In this document: positions 8,782-24,117 of the stretch, one piece after another | Numbering within the stretch: the first letter of the stretch is position 1 | How the letters are laid out: each line of letters starts with the position of its first letter | Program-made: the position numbers and the translations under genes | Assembly: GCF_000005505.3 (NCBI RefSeq) | Contig: NC_016135.3 | Location: 26,312,758 to 26,376,757, forward strand | Direction of reading: 5' to 3' | From: Brachypodium distachyon | Taxonomy: Eukaryota > Streptophyta > Magnoliopsida > Poales > Poaceae | Length of the DNA stretch: 64,000 nt | The notes under the pieces: generated by a model | What the model was told of the DNA's origin: nothing | What the model saw: only the letters and a program-made list of their open reading frames with translations | The model's database searches: none

Positions 8782-11700
8782 ATGGGGTACTTGAGCACCG
8801 TGATCGGCCACCCCACGGACGGATCGCCCGTCAGCGGCGGCGGCCTCAGGTTGGTGGGAGCGGCTTCCGGAATCTCTCTCTTCTGTCTCCTGCTTTTTTA
8901 TTTGGCGTGTGGTTGTGCTTGATCTGCTCGGATCGTTGTAGTGCCATTTCGATTCGTCAATTCGATTTGGTATGCACGCGCCTAGCTCCGCTCTGGTGCG
9001 CGGTTGGGGTGGGTAAATGCGATTATTCTCGCCAGGTTACTGCGATTTTGGTATGAGTTAGGTGCATCACACGGAACTTAGCATATCTGGAGCAACGAGG
9101 CAGTCTGTCGTGGCCGTAGTGTGTGTTTGTGTGTCTTATGCTTTGGAATCAAGGCTAACTTGGTTGGAGTTGTGCCATCGATTTAAGTAGGACATCCAAC
9201 ACTTATTTTTCATAAGGAGACTGAATTACTGAAGAGTTATGGATCTGCATCCCATACGATAAACCTGAGCAAAGCATACCTACTTGGCATGAGTAATTAG
9301 GACGGTTATTCTTATTCTGAATGTATACCAGATGAATCCTTGGTATTCTCAGTCGGTGAGTAGGTGCAGGATGCCCTGTTGGGCATGCTAGCGTAAGATT
9401 GGAGTCTAAGTCTACCTTAAATGTGCTTTTACGTTTTATTGGTTCGGAATCAGGTCAAGCAAGTTAATGGAATGGCTCAGATAAGCAGTAATATTGGTTG
9501 ACATATGCAATTTTAACCGGCTTAATTCGGCTGCACTTCCCACTCACCCACAAAGAGTCATGATAGTCACAGATGGTTCCGTTAGTAATGCACCTAGGAA
9601 TCTAGTCAGGTCTGATGATGTATCATGCCATGGCAGCTCCTTTATTAATGCGAGACAGTATTGCATCCTGATGTGGCTCGGCAAACAAATACTACATGGT
9701 GAGGGTTCTATCAGTTGTGGCGTCTGAAGCTCTTTTTTTTACAGGGGTGTCATTTCTAGTGTAACTGTAGTTATTGTAATGCAATCCAGATGCATGCACT
9801 GATATGTTTGTATATACTTTGCATGTTTTACTCTGGGGTCTCTGATATTCTGGTAAATTAGCAACTTCATATTTTTCTGGTGTTATTATTTTTCTGGAGT
9901 AGGATTGTTGGTTTGTTGTTATAACACCTATTTTCTCAGCATTTCTCATTTATTTTTCTGCCAGCCAGAATGGTAAGTTTAGCTACGGTTACGCGAGCTC
10001 CCTTGGTAAAAGGGCTTCCATGGAAGACTTCTATGAGACAAGAATAGAAAGTGTCGATGGACAGCTTATCGGTTTATTCGGAGTTTTTGATGGTATGTAT
10101 GTTTGTCTCACTTGAGTGCAGTTTTTATTCCTGGTTAATTCTTATTTAAGGTATGAACTTCTCTAAGAGTGACTTTTCTGCATTTCCTGATGTTCCTGAA
10201 TGTTTCGAGGTTTTCATTTCTTGATTCTATGTTGAATCTGTGTAATATAATGAAGCTACCACCATAAAATACTTTTGTCTTGAAATGTACTCCCTCCGTC
10301 CCATAATTCTTGTCGTTGTTTTAGTACAAATTTGAACTAAAATAACGACAAGAATTATGGGATGGAGGGAGTATATTATTTTGTGTGGCTGGAGCAACCA
10401 TCACTATGAGGGGTGAATGGATAGAACATACAAAATACCCGTAAAGGGGCACGATGCTTAGAAGATAAAGTTGAACAAGTATCACGTATCTGCTATTTTT
10501 TTTCCGAAATGGTTGTTGAATATATGGCTTACTTTTTATAGGTCATGGTGGTGCTAAAGTAGCTGAGTATGTTAAACACAACCTCTTCAGCCATCTTCTT
10601 AGGCATCCAAAGTTCATGAGTGACACAAAAGTCGCTATAGGTATCTCTTTGTTCTCTTTGCTATTAATCGGCCCGAACACCGGAGCTGTGTGAAACAGCT
10701 AACAGAATCATTGCATGGCATTATTATCTGCAGATGATTCTTATAAAAGTACCGACAGTGAGTTCTTGGAATCTGACAGTAGTCAAAACCAGTGTGGCTC
10801 AACTGCATCAACTGCTGTGCTTGTTGGCGATCGTCTGTTTGTCGCAAATGTTGGAGACTCCAGGGCTATCATATGCAGGGGAGGAGATGGTACTCAACAG
10901 TTCACAGTTTACTACTTTTGTATCCCATTTATGACTTTTTGGTTGCTTTTAATTTATACTTTCTGAGACAATTTGCACTGATTTAAAATTATACTAAATA
11001 TGGCAGGATAGGAAAACACGGCAGACTTTCCATGATTTTCCACTAACATAGTAAAAAGCTGTACCGGGCCACAATTTGGATTCATGCTCTCTTTTTTTCA
11101 TTAGTAAGGGTTTGAAGAGTGTTACTGGATCAGGGAACATCCTATGAAGGGATACATTGGCGAATGTGTGTTAAGAGGTTGAGAACACAATATTATAGTA
11201 CATCTAGTCAATAATATGTTTTATGCATGCTTGTAAAAGTTAAGAATATGATGTATGATGTATTTTGTTATCATTTGATGCCTTTCCATGCAGACTCGAG
11301 GTATTTTCATGGTAAACTAATGCGATGGGAAGTACACAGGCGTAATACTGTTTAACAGTTCTTCCCTTAATGTGGCCTCCTGTCTTTTGCAGCTGTACCT
11401 GTTTCGAAAGATCACAAGCCTGATCAGACAGATGAGAGGCAACGTATTGAAGAAGCTGGAGGTTTCGTGATGTGGGCAGGTACTACACAGTATACAACTG
11501 TACACTGCATTCTCTTCATGTTATGTGGATGAAATGTGATTGCCTTCCTAATGCATAGGAACATGGCGCGTCGGTGGTGTACTCGCCGTTTCTCGTGCTT
11601 TCGGTGACAAGCTCCTAAAGCAATATGTAGTTGTGGATCCAGAGATCCGGGTATGAAACCTTGGCCAGTTTAATATTTGGTATTTTACTTCTCTCTAAAT

Positions 11701-12522
11701 GCCTGCATGTGACTAGTGTTCATCTTCATGAATTGTGTGGTCCGGTTGAATGTGAGGGGGTTGTACGTATAATTAATAATATGTTTGGTCTCACCCCAAG
11801 TTTGCCATGCCAAATTCTAGCCAAAATTTTGGTGGTGGTTTTGGGTTTTGGCCAATGTTGGCAAGAAAAATAAACTAGAGTTGGTGGAAGGGTTGGGTAC
11901 CCATCCAAATGAAGACTCTGGCCCTCATTCAAACATACCCAGAATTTGTTTCTTGTTTACGACTACAACATACCTTTGACATCAGTGTTATTTCGTTTTG
12001 CCTTTTTGTAATAAAGCGATAAATGCTATAGTTAGTTCTTCTGATCTGTTCTATGGTCAAAGTACTCGCGTAGTAAAAGTTACCTTTCAACGTGAAGGAC
12101 CGATTAATTTTCTTTTTTGCCTATGCCATCTTGGTGAGCTTAAGAAAAGTGTTCTTTATATTCGCCTTTAACAAATGATGGTTGTGTTTAGTAATGCTTT
12201 GTTGGGTCATAGGAGGAAGTTGTTGATGATACTCTGGAGTTTCTCATCCTTGCAAGTGATGGACTGTGGGATGTGGTCTCTAACGAGGTAATTTAAGAAA
12301 ATAAAAGGATTTCAAGGTATTTAACATATGTCTGTGCTTGATTCAGCCTCCTATACAATGTCTCTAATGCAGGAGGCTGTCGACATGACTCGATCGATAC
12401 AAGACCCAGAAGAAGCTGCCAAGAGGCTCTTGCAAGAGGCCTACAAGAGGGAGAGCAGCGACAACATAACCTGTGTTGTTGTGCGCTTTTTTCATGGGCA
12501 AGGGAGTGGCGGACCTGCTTAA
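8782..12522 (+). CDS. Protein phosphatase 2C family protein, 284 aa
   Basis: Eight coding exons: 8782-8849, 9965-10092, 10542-10640, 10734-10889, 11393-11479, 11559-11650, 12213-12287 and 12373-12522, all with GT-AG junctions and an open frame of 284 codons plus stop. The product is a compact Mg/Mn-dependent Ser/Thr phosphatase almost without extension. Motifs in order: [31 protein letters not shown] (metal-binding Asp and Gly), [78 protein letters not shown] and [12 protein letters not shown]. All metal-ligand Asp positions are present, so it should be active. The N-terminus ([20 protein letters not shown]) is typical of a conserved plant PP2C subgroup. A Stowaway MITE lies in intron 2. The substrate cannot be told from sequence. 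Confidence 0.93.
10290..10371. mobile_element. Stowaway MITE, 82 bp, in PP2C intron 2
   Basis: The element starts CTCCCTCCGTCCCATAATTC and ends with its inverted copy GAATTATGGGATGGAGGGAG; TA flanks it on both sides (10288-10289, 10372-10373). It can fold along almost its entire length into one hairpin. It is very well preserved and so probably recent. Confidence 0.92.
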
Positions 12523-14253
12523 GGGCAGGTGCGAAAAGTTACTCTGACGTGGTGTTGTATTATGATGATACACATTCCTTAATTGATACCCCTGAAAGTT
12601 TAAACAGAAATAAACCGGAAGTAGGATTTGTGTAATCTGATGTGAGAAGAAATCTGAGGAATGACTGTACCTTAGCCTTAGGGTTAACGATAAATGAGCG
12701 TTCAAGGTAGTTTCGTTGCAGATGGGGTTGGATCTGACAACAGTGTTGTATCTGTTTGTGGATTGCCCAACCACGTGTGATGTATCCATGACTCTCCCCG
12801 GTTAAGTGACTGTTGTTGTACTGAAGTTTAGTGAATGATAAATGTAATTGACTTGTTGGAGAGGATGCTAAATGTTTTTAACGTGTCTTGATATCTAATT
12901 CTATTTGATTATGTTGTATACGTAAAAAGCATAGTTTTATTGACCTTATACAGTGAACAGCTAACAAAACCACACGCAGAGTGGTGCTATGCTGTTAGAT
13001 TGTCCGATGCGTCTCTGGGCATTCTTACACACTATATGATGATACAGACAGTGCTACGCTGTTAGATTGCGATATGCATCTCTGGGTTTTATTACAGTAC
13101 ACAAGTGTTCCCAGCAGATCAGCATGGCCATTGTCTTGGTAGCTGCTTCAGCCACTAGTTCATGCGCTGCTCCTTCTGCAATCGAAGAACTTGATCATGG
13201 TGTTTGTTCGAACAACCTGCATGAAAAAAATAAGTCAGCTGGAGTTCTGAAATTTGCTGAATTTGATCACTGTAAAACTAACGATAAGAATCGCAGCTTA
13301 ATTAAGCAGTTTCGTCAGAAAGGAAAGGAAACTGCAGCCAGTTTATTTTTTCCCACGTCCAGCAAAAGAAAGAGAGAAGAAATCCTGACAACACTGGCCC
13401 TCAGACAACTCCAGTAGAGACAGAACACGAAGACAAAGACAGAGACAAAGATATGACTGGAATGTTCACAAGGAGAAAAGGGAAGGAACTAAAAAGGTGT
13501 GATATATATGCAGGGAGAACTCAGTACACATCACGATTTATGATCATCAAGGCATACGAGAGATGCCAGGTTAGGTTCGGCGAGCGAGCCTTCGTTTTGT
13601 TTCCATCATTGTCCTCCAAACCAAGAGTAAAAAAAAAAAAACGATACCAGCAACTGAACTTAACACCTGCAAATATAGTTTTAAACTGAAAAAAACAGAC
13701 GGTTCCAAATTTTTAAAAAGGAAATACCAAAACAGACGAAATGTACTTAAAAGCGATCACGTCGACCAGTATATGTAATCCTGATGCCAGAATTCAGAAA
13801 CACAAACGCAGAAGAGGAACAAGATTAGAAGAGCTTGCAAGAAGCACAGGGAAGCTACTAGTGGATGGATGAACTACAGAGCTTTAGTCAACTTGCAATG
13901 CCTCAGGCACAAGTGGCGGTTTTTATAGGGAAAACCGGTCAGACAAGAGCTTAAAGCCTTCTTGGCGCCCACGGCGCGGTAGGTGTAGTGCTGTGCTGAA
14001 TGATGTGATGGACCATTTTTTTTATGCTGATTGATAAGAGAAAACCATAGAAAACGTGCTCGTGGATGCCGAGACTGAGTTAATAAACGTACCATGTGGA
14101 GTGGATCACCTTAAACATTGTATATGCTCGCAAAAAAGAAGCTGAGTGTGTTTACTTCCAGTCGATCGCCGATCGATTGCTTTCGTAAGTCGACCTAACT
14201 CCCTTTTCTTGCGTGTGTCGTAGTTTTATACAGGCTTCTGCAAAAGCCAATAA
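12523..14253. other. Intergenic region between PP2C and the JmjC gene
   Basis: The first 300-400 bp are the likely PP2C 3'UTR. A 45-bp direct repeat occurs at 12984-13028 and 13051-13096. A plus frame at 13067-13417 and shorter neighbours carry no recognisable domain, so I do not call them. The rest is unstructured. Confidence 0.4.
12984..13096. repeat. Two-copy direct repeat, 67-bp period
   Basis: GTGCTATGCTGTTAGATTG... at 12984-13028 recurs, slightly diverged, as GTGCTACGCTGTTAGATTG... at 13051-13096. It is a local tandem duplication in the PP2C downstream region. Confidence 0.7.
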
Positions 14254-14362
14254 AAGATGTCACAAGTTTGTTAAAATTTGGATGTATCTAGACATGACTT
14301 GGTGTATATAGATGCATTCAAATTTGGTCAAAGTTGAGACATCCTATGTTGGACGGAGGGAG
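14254..14362. mobile_element. Degraded Stowaway-type MITE
   Basis: The right end GGACGGAGGGAG followed by TA (14363-14364) is a Stowaway terminus. The interior (ATGTATCTAGAC...TATATAGATGCATTCAAATTTGG) matches the core of the other copies in this window. The left terminus is eroded, so the start is approximate. Confidence 0.6.
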
Positions 14363-14436
14363 TAGTTCTATATAGGATTCTTAACACGAAATTCGAACTC
14401 TTCTACAAAAGTACTTCTATGTAGGCTTTCTTAGTA

Positions 14437-14546
14437 TTCTCTCCGTTTCATAATTCTTGTCCAAATATTACGTCTATCTAGACGTTTTTTAGAAATAGAT
14501 ACATCCATTTTTACGCAAATTTGAGACAAGAATTATGAAAGGGAAG
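14437..14546. mobile_element. Stowaway-type MITE with palindromic core
   Basis: TTCTCTCCGTTTCATAATTC at the left pairs with GAATTATGAAAGGGAAG at the right, with TA on both sides. The core has the same ATCTAGACGTTTTTTAGAAATAGAT palindrome half-sites seen at 33.9, 34.7 and 51.1 kb, so these are copies of one family. Confidence 0.75.
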
Positions 14547-14755
14547 TAATACATTTTTCAACATGGCTTAATTGTTGCATTTTGAAACTGAGCTCGTGTT
14601 GAAGGCGTAATCCTTAAAGGCCACCGAGTATACGCAAACGATGAGGAAACACGAGTAACTGGAGCTTTCCGTTTCCGTAAGCCCGTCTTCTTCTCACACC
14701 CTCGCTCGAACGCCGCCGCGGCGCCGCCACGAGCCGTGCGCGCGAGACGACGGAA

Positions 14756-17700
14756 ATGGAGAATCCAAACGGGAGGAAGAAGAAGAGGAAGAGAGGCGGC
14801 GACGAGGCAGCCAGTGGAGGCGCCGCCGCCGCCTCCTTCGACCGCGACGTCTTCCCCATCCTCTTCGCGCGAACCACCCGTCAAAACCAACCCGCCGCCG
14901 CTGCCAGCCTCCTGCGCCGCCTTCTCTCCCAGTCGCCCCCGGTGCCGCCGCTCTCCCCTCTCCCAGGATCCCTCGTCGCGCTCCTGCCCCTCCTCCTCTC
15001 CTCCAGGTGCCAACCCCCAAACACCCCTCCTCGTTTCTGCTCTCACGGCAATGCACTCGTGGTCTGCCCTCAACTCAGCTGCTCACTTAATTTGTTTCTG
15101 ATTTGTGACGCAGCTCGCATTCCGTGGCCGCGCTGAGCTGCGAGGTGGTCGGCGTGGCGGCGCTGCAGTCCATGGAGGCCAGCGAGACGCTGGCGTCCGA
15201 TGGCGGGATCGCCAGTGCCTTGGCGCGCGCGCTGGGGTGTGGCAGCCAGCGAGTGTCCGAGGCCGCCTGCAATGCCGTGATGGATCTCTCGGCGTCTTCA
15301 GTTGCAAGAGAGCGTCTCTCCGGCTCGCCTGTTCTGCCGAGGCTATTGTGAGCATCCAAACTGTTTATGTTTGGTTATTTGCTTAGTGATTGATAGTACT
15401 CTTTCTTTTAAGGCTAGTGGTTGATAGTACTCCAGTATGTTTTTAAGACTGAGGGGCCACTGACCCCAGTTTCAGAAGCTCAACTCCTTACAAGCGGTTG
15501 AAAAAAACTAGAGATAAAAGTAAACGATACAACAGTACAACACTACTATTACGGTATGAATCTCGGCAACTCTCCAGCTGACAAACAATTGGTCTCCAAC
15601 CGTTGCGATGACGAAAAACTCTGCCACTGAAGAAGAATTCTACCCCTTTGGCCCAGCTTGCTTCGCACAACGTCCTTCTGAAGTCCAGACCACCAATTCA
15701 GCCGATAAGAAAACAGAATGAATTGCATTAGGGGATTCGTTGTAATTTTTCCCTGAAAACAGGCTTGATGTCTGGTTCCCCGTAATGCCTATAGTACAGC
15801 AGCAAATATTTTTCTACTGATTGATATGCATTGTCTTCCAAATCCAAATATGTTTGATTTAACTGGTAGAACTATGACTTTGTGTCAGCGTGTTGTACTA
15901 GTTTGGTTTCCTACTGATAACTCTGAATCTATGGAAGTGCTAATAGATTACTCAAGATTAAAACCATCCTTTCATTTCACAAGAGTGAGATACTCTCAAT
16001 GATTTAGCATCGAACCATTGTGGGATTGTTGGCTTTGTGGTACATCAACTGTAACTAGAAGGCTAGAATTGCAGTCTCTTTTAATTTCTGAAATATATAC
16101 TCTTTGTTTGTACTTCTTGAATCTCTTCAATAAGTGGAGAATTGACGTCCTTTAGGAATCTATTTTATCAGGTGAAATCTACTTTTAAGGTTGTCCGTAG
16201 CAGGATCACCAAGAGTCAAACAAGGATTTCAGAACCAAATAAATATTTGTGCTTGATCATTGACACAATGGTACTCATGGTGAATTCATGCAAAGTTGAC
16301 AAGTTGCACAATCTGCAAAAAGAGCTAGTTAGCAAAGCTGTTCCATTATTGTATGAAATCTGGAACCAAGTTCGACTCTTGAAATCATCAGCTGACTGCG
16401 ACTGGAAGGATCAACTTCAGAGTAGAAGTAATGAGATATCTGGAGCTATATTTAGGCTTTCAATGGATCTTGCTTATCCAGCCCACCCGGAGCCTGATGA
16501 AGTCAGGAAAAGCATTTTTGGACAAAGGGAATCTGACTTCGAAGATTTTGTCCTGACATACTGGGAAAAGTCTCCTCATTTGTGCAAGAAGAGAAGAAAC
16601 AATCTAAAGGAGGATGCTGCGTTCGCTGCATTGCACAATTCTTTTGATCTTACAACACCTGATGCAATCATCGAGTCATTCATACAGGGGCTTGTTTCTT
16701 GCCCTGCTATTGTTTCGGATGAACTCAACATAAATTCATTTCTCCTTGATGTTCATGATTGCTTGGGTGCTGCTGCCAAGTATAGGCAAGATGTAAGAGT
16801 CGTGAGAACACAAGGCCAGACTTCAAGGGGATCTGGGAAGGAGGAGCATTTCTTCGATGATGGAACGGTATTCCTGGATGCAGCTGCATTCATTGAAGAC
16901 TGTAAGGATGCATTTAAGAGTGGTTTCTCGATTGCCTTGCGGGGCATGGAGTTCCGGTCTGAAAAGGTTGCTGCTATAGCTTCTGCTCTGGCTGATCTGT
17001 TTGGTCAACCTTCTGTAGGAGCCAATTTATACTTCTCGCCTCCAAGATCTCAAGGCCTGTCCCGGCATTATGATGATCACTGTGTACTTGTTTTGCAACT
17101 AGTTGGACACAAGAAGTGGAAGATTTGGCCCAGTACAAAGTCAGTTTTGCCTAGACTATATGAACCTTTTGACTCGTTAGATGGCCTGGTGGACGATAGT
17201 GGTGGAAGGATAGAAGTTTTACGTGAAGGCGACATAATGTATGTTCCAAGAGGCTATATCCATGAGGCTCACACTGCAGTTGCCGAGGAAGAATATGAAG
17301 TCAATGCATCCTCCAATTACTCACTCCATTTGACCCTTGCAATTGAAGTTGAGTCACCCTTTGAGTGAGTATTCTCCCTGTTGCAAGAAAATGCATTCTT
17401 ATCTGCACGTATGATGGTTCTGTTTCTGATCATTTACCTTTGTTACAGGTGGGAAGGATTTGCACACATTGCTCTTCACTGTTGGTTGGACGAGCAGAGT
17501 CGATCCGTCAACTCCAAGGTGGAAGGACAAGCTCTGTTATTCGCTCTCCTGCTGCATGTGGCCATCAGGCTGCTCTCCGACAACGATCCTATTCTCAGGA
17601 AGGCGTGCATGGTTGCGGCAAAGCTCCCATCACCTAGCAACTCCTGCGCGACGACTCAACCAGACTCTCTCAGAAGCATCCAGAGATCAACCTTCGCCGA

Positions 17701-18064
17701 GATACTCAACAACATCGACAAGAATTGCAGCTTCCAGGATGCCCTGAGGTCCATCGAAGTCGCGGTCAATGACCGGAATGACGAGGCCTTCCAGTGGATG
17801 TCCTGGCTCCGACATCTCCCGCAGCACGGAGACGGGATCAATTTCTGTGACGTGCTGGGAACCCTTGGAGAGGATGTGAAGACATTCAGCTCCGACCGCG
17901 AGCGAGCTTCGGCGGGGTTCACGGAGTTCAAGTCGAGGTTCTGTCGGAGCGTGGTGTTCGAGGATGCGTGCCAGGGGTTTGAGACGCTGCTCCAGAAGTA
18001 TAGAACGTCTAGGAGCCAGTACATGAGGGGCATGCTGGCGTTGCACGGGAGACGTGGGTGTTAA
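14756..18064 (+). CDS. JmjC-domain oxygenase, NO66/MINA type, 769 aa
   Basis: Four exons: 14756-15006, 15114-15347, 16156-17364 and 17449-18064 (GT-AG, open for 770 codons with stop). The N-terminus has a basic KKKRKRGG run that suits nuclear or nucleolar targeting, and then an Ala/Leu-rich helical region of armadillo-like look (about residues 30-160). The cupin core holds the Fe(II) ligands: RHYDDHCVLVLQLVGHKKWKIWP supplies H466 and D468, and GDIMYVPRGYIHEAHT supplies H531. The lysine of HKKW probably serves 2-oxoglutarate binding. The C-terminal exon (EGFAHIALHCWL onward) matches the helical dimerisation and winged-helix part of this family. NO66/MINA enzymes hydroxylate histidines in ribosomal proteins and are also reported as histone demethylases; the plant substrate is inference. 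The ATG is the first in a good context after a CG-rich leader. Confidence 0.88.
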
Positions 18065-18885
18065 CTGCCGGAGCGGAAGCCGGATTCCTAGCTCTTGCAA
18101 GATACTATAATTTTCAGGGATTAACTTGCTACTTACTCCATTTGTTATCAGTCAGTTTAACTTGCTTGATGTACTACCACTCTGATTGGATATCTGGCAT
18201 GTTACAAGTGAGAATGATATTGTCAAGCTATAAAAAACTGAAGGGTTTCTGCTCGAAACAACCGGTTGATACACGAAACAAATTCAGACTTGACAGTGCG
18301 CAGGCATCTTTCCCCGGCACCGACCGGCTCGGATCCGACTGAATCTACTCCAGGTCCCCCGAAATTATTGCGAAGGAATGACGATCCTAAACCGTCGCCT
18401 CCAATTATTGCCGCCTGTTAAAGTCAGAGGCTTCAAAACTGATTAACATAATCACGGTGCCGGTCAATCTATCTCATAATAAATAAATAAATAAAAACGT
18501 CTAAAAGCCGCCAGTCGCGACGTTTGGTTTGGGCATTGGAGAGGTCGCCTGGAGACGGACGTGACAAGGAGAGGCAGCCGCATCTTCCATATCCAGAGTC
18601 CAGAGAAAACCTTTGCAAAATTTATCCGGAAGAACGCGTGCCATCGTGTGCTTTGCTAGCTTTGCTTTGCTTGCCTCCGGTGCTCCTGCAAAGGCCAGAA
18701 ATCTCGTCCACCCAGAGCCGTCGGAGCCCTATCCCCTAATCAAAAGCCAGATGCCATTGCCCCCCGCCCGCGGCCACTAAAATACTCTCCATATATCATA
18801 TCACCAACACATAAAAATCCGGTCTTTGCAGTCGTCGTCCCCCTGCCTCCTCTTTTCTCGCCCCGCCTGCTTCCGCTTCTGTCCG
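18065..18885. other. JmjC gene 3' flank and GS2 promoter/leader
   Basis: The first 200-300 bp are the probable 3'UTR. An AAATAAATAAATAAAT run lies at about 18479-18495. The pyrimidine-rich part after 18830 is the likely GS2 5'UTR. No separate gene is seen. Confidence 0.4.
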
Positions 18886-19014
18886 GTGAGTACGTTAGTC
18901 CATGCGATTGCTTAAGCTTCTTCTTCTTCTTCTTCTTCTTCTTCTTCTTCTTCTTCTTCTCTGCTGCATTTGGTTTCGCTGATCGGCCAATGGCAATGGC
19001 GGCTGCTTGATCAG
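18886..19014 (+). other. Probable GS2 5'UTR intron with (CTT)n tract
   Basis: TCCG|GTGAGTACG at 18886 is a strong donor, and TTGATCAG at 19014 is a plausible acceptor before the ATG at 19071. A CTT trinucleotide tract of about 13-14 units fills 18918-18960. Leader introns and CT-rich tracts are common in highly expressed plant genes, and the tract could be polymorphic in length. The intron is inferred, not proven. Confidence 0.55.
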
Positions 19015-19070
19015 TAACTGAAGGTTTCTGAAGGGGAAGGCGCCGGCAGAGCGAGTGGTTTGCTTCAGAG

Positions 19071-22865
<3,795 letters not shown>

Positions 22866-23527
22866 AAGGGCCAAGAAGATGGATTCAGCGTGGTGAAAAA
22901 ATAAATCGACGATGAAATCATTCGTCATCCATTCTTATGTTTTTGGTTCTGTCGGGGCATTGTCTGTACAGTTTCTAGAACCACGTCACCTTTTGCTTGA
23001 ACATCATCACATTTGATCTGGGTCTGTACCTTGAGTCCATTCAATTGAGAACTGGAGTACGAACATCGATGAACAATTGAAACACACGAGGATTTTTGTT
23101 TATTCTCGACAAAAAAAAGAGGGGAGAGAACAAGGTTTCAGGTTCAAAATTTCTTCGTTCTTCTGTAAAACTCCAGTGCCGCAAATTTCTCCTGAAGATT
23201 ATAACATGCCGCCCCCTGTATTCTGAACATTCGTATAGGATTGGTGGCAGCAGGGCAGGCACGGTGAACTGTATCGAGCTGAGCTGAGCGGTTCTCCGTG
23301 TAGACTTTAGCAGTCTGCAAATAGGCAAAGAGAAGTAACGCCGCCGTGCACTTGTGGACGACCAGAAAGGCACGGCAATCGGGCAGCTAGAGTCTGGGCA
23401 TCTCGTTTACAAAGGACGGCATGCAAAAAGGGTACAGACAATTCCGTGAACGAAGACACAGAGAGACTGGGGTAAAGAAAGATTATACAGGAACTGAAGA
23501 GAAGAGAAAAGAACAGAATGCCTATAT
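22866..23527. other. Intergenic between convergent GS2 and peptide gene
   Basis: It contains the GS2 3'UTR (to about 23060) and, on the other strand, the 3'UTR of the secreted-peptide gene. No other gene is seen. Confidence 0.45.
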
Positions 23528-24117
23528 CTATGATTTGTTTCCTTTGGGATGCTTGTGATGCGCCGGCGGGGATCTAGAGTGCATGGTCACCCCGCTGTAG
23601 TCCGCGCTGTGGATCAGCCCTTCTTCTTCCTCTTCTTCCTTGGCGGCGTCCCTCAACCCAGCGCCCTTCTTCACTTCCATGGATGCAACCTGGATACACG
23701 CAAAGCATGGTACTATGCATCAAATCAATCATGTTGTTGTTGGTTTTTTCTTGCACATTCCTCAACAAGTTAATTATAATCAGGAGCTGATTAGAATCGA
23801 TTATGATTACTGCTAGTGTCTTGAATTTCTTCTGAACCAAAAAATAATAATGGTGTCATGAAACTCTAGCCGTGTACTTGTTTCTGAATTTTGGAGGGGA
23901 CATGCGAACTAACCTCGTGCTGCTCCTTGCCTTCACGCCGGTAACGGTGGTATCCTGGCAAGTCTGATTCTCCTCTGCCTTTGCGACCTAGCAGAACTTG
24001 TGCTTGCTTGCTGTTCAGAGATGGATGGACAGAGGAGGAGGCAGCGTCTGCAAGAGTGGCTGCTAGAACAAGGCTTGAAGCTAGTAGCACTAGTACACAA
24101 GGCAGCTTCTTCTCCAT
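23528..24117 (-). CDS. Secreted peptide precursor, RGF/GLV(CLEL)-like, 121 aa
   Basis: Two minus-strand exons: 24117-23914 and 23689-23528 (GT-AG, phase 0, stop TAG). Residues 1-25 are a classic signal peptide (MEKKLPCVLVLLASSLVLAA). The middle is hydrophilic with basic pairs (RYRREGK) and an EEEEEE run. The C-terminus reads SADYSGVTMHSRSPPAHHKH, then PKGNKS. An Asp-Tyr pair (tyrosine sulfation signal) followed by Pro-Pro and His near the end is the hallmark of RGF/GLV/CLEL peptides such as RGF1 (DYSNPGHHPPRHN). Here the spacing between DY and PP is longer and the last HN is replaced by HHKHP, so membership is uncertain. Such peptides control root meristem and gravitropism through LRR receptor kinases; a role here is inference. 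It could also be another class of sulfated peptide. Confidence 0.6.

Noticed and set aside
13067..13417. Plus-strand 116-aa frame downstream of PP2C
   Set aside because: Begins inside a local duplication, has Lys/Arg-rich random-looking content and no domain.
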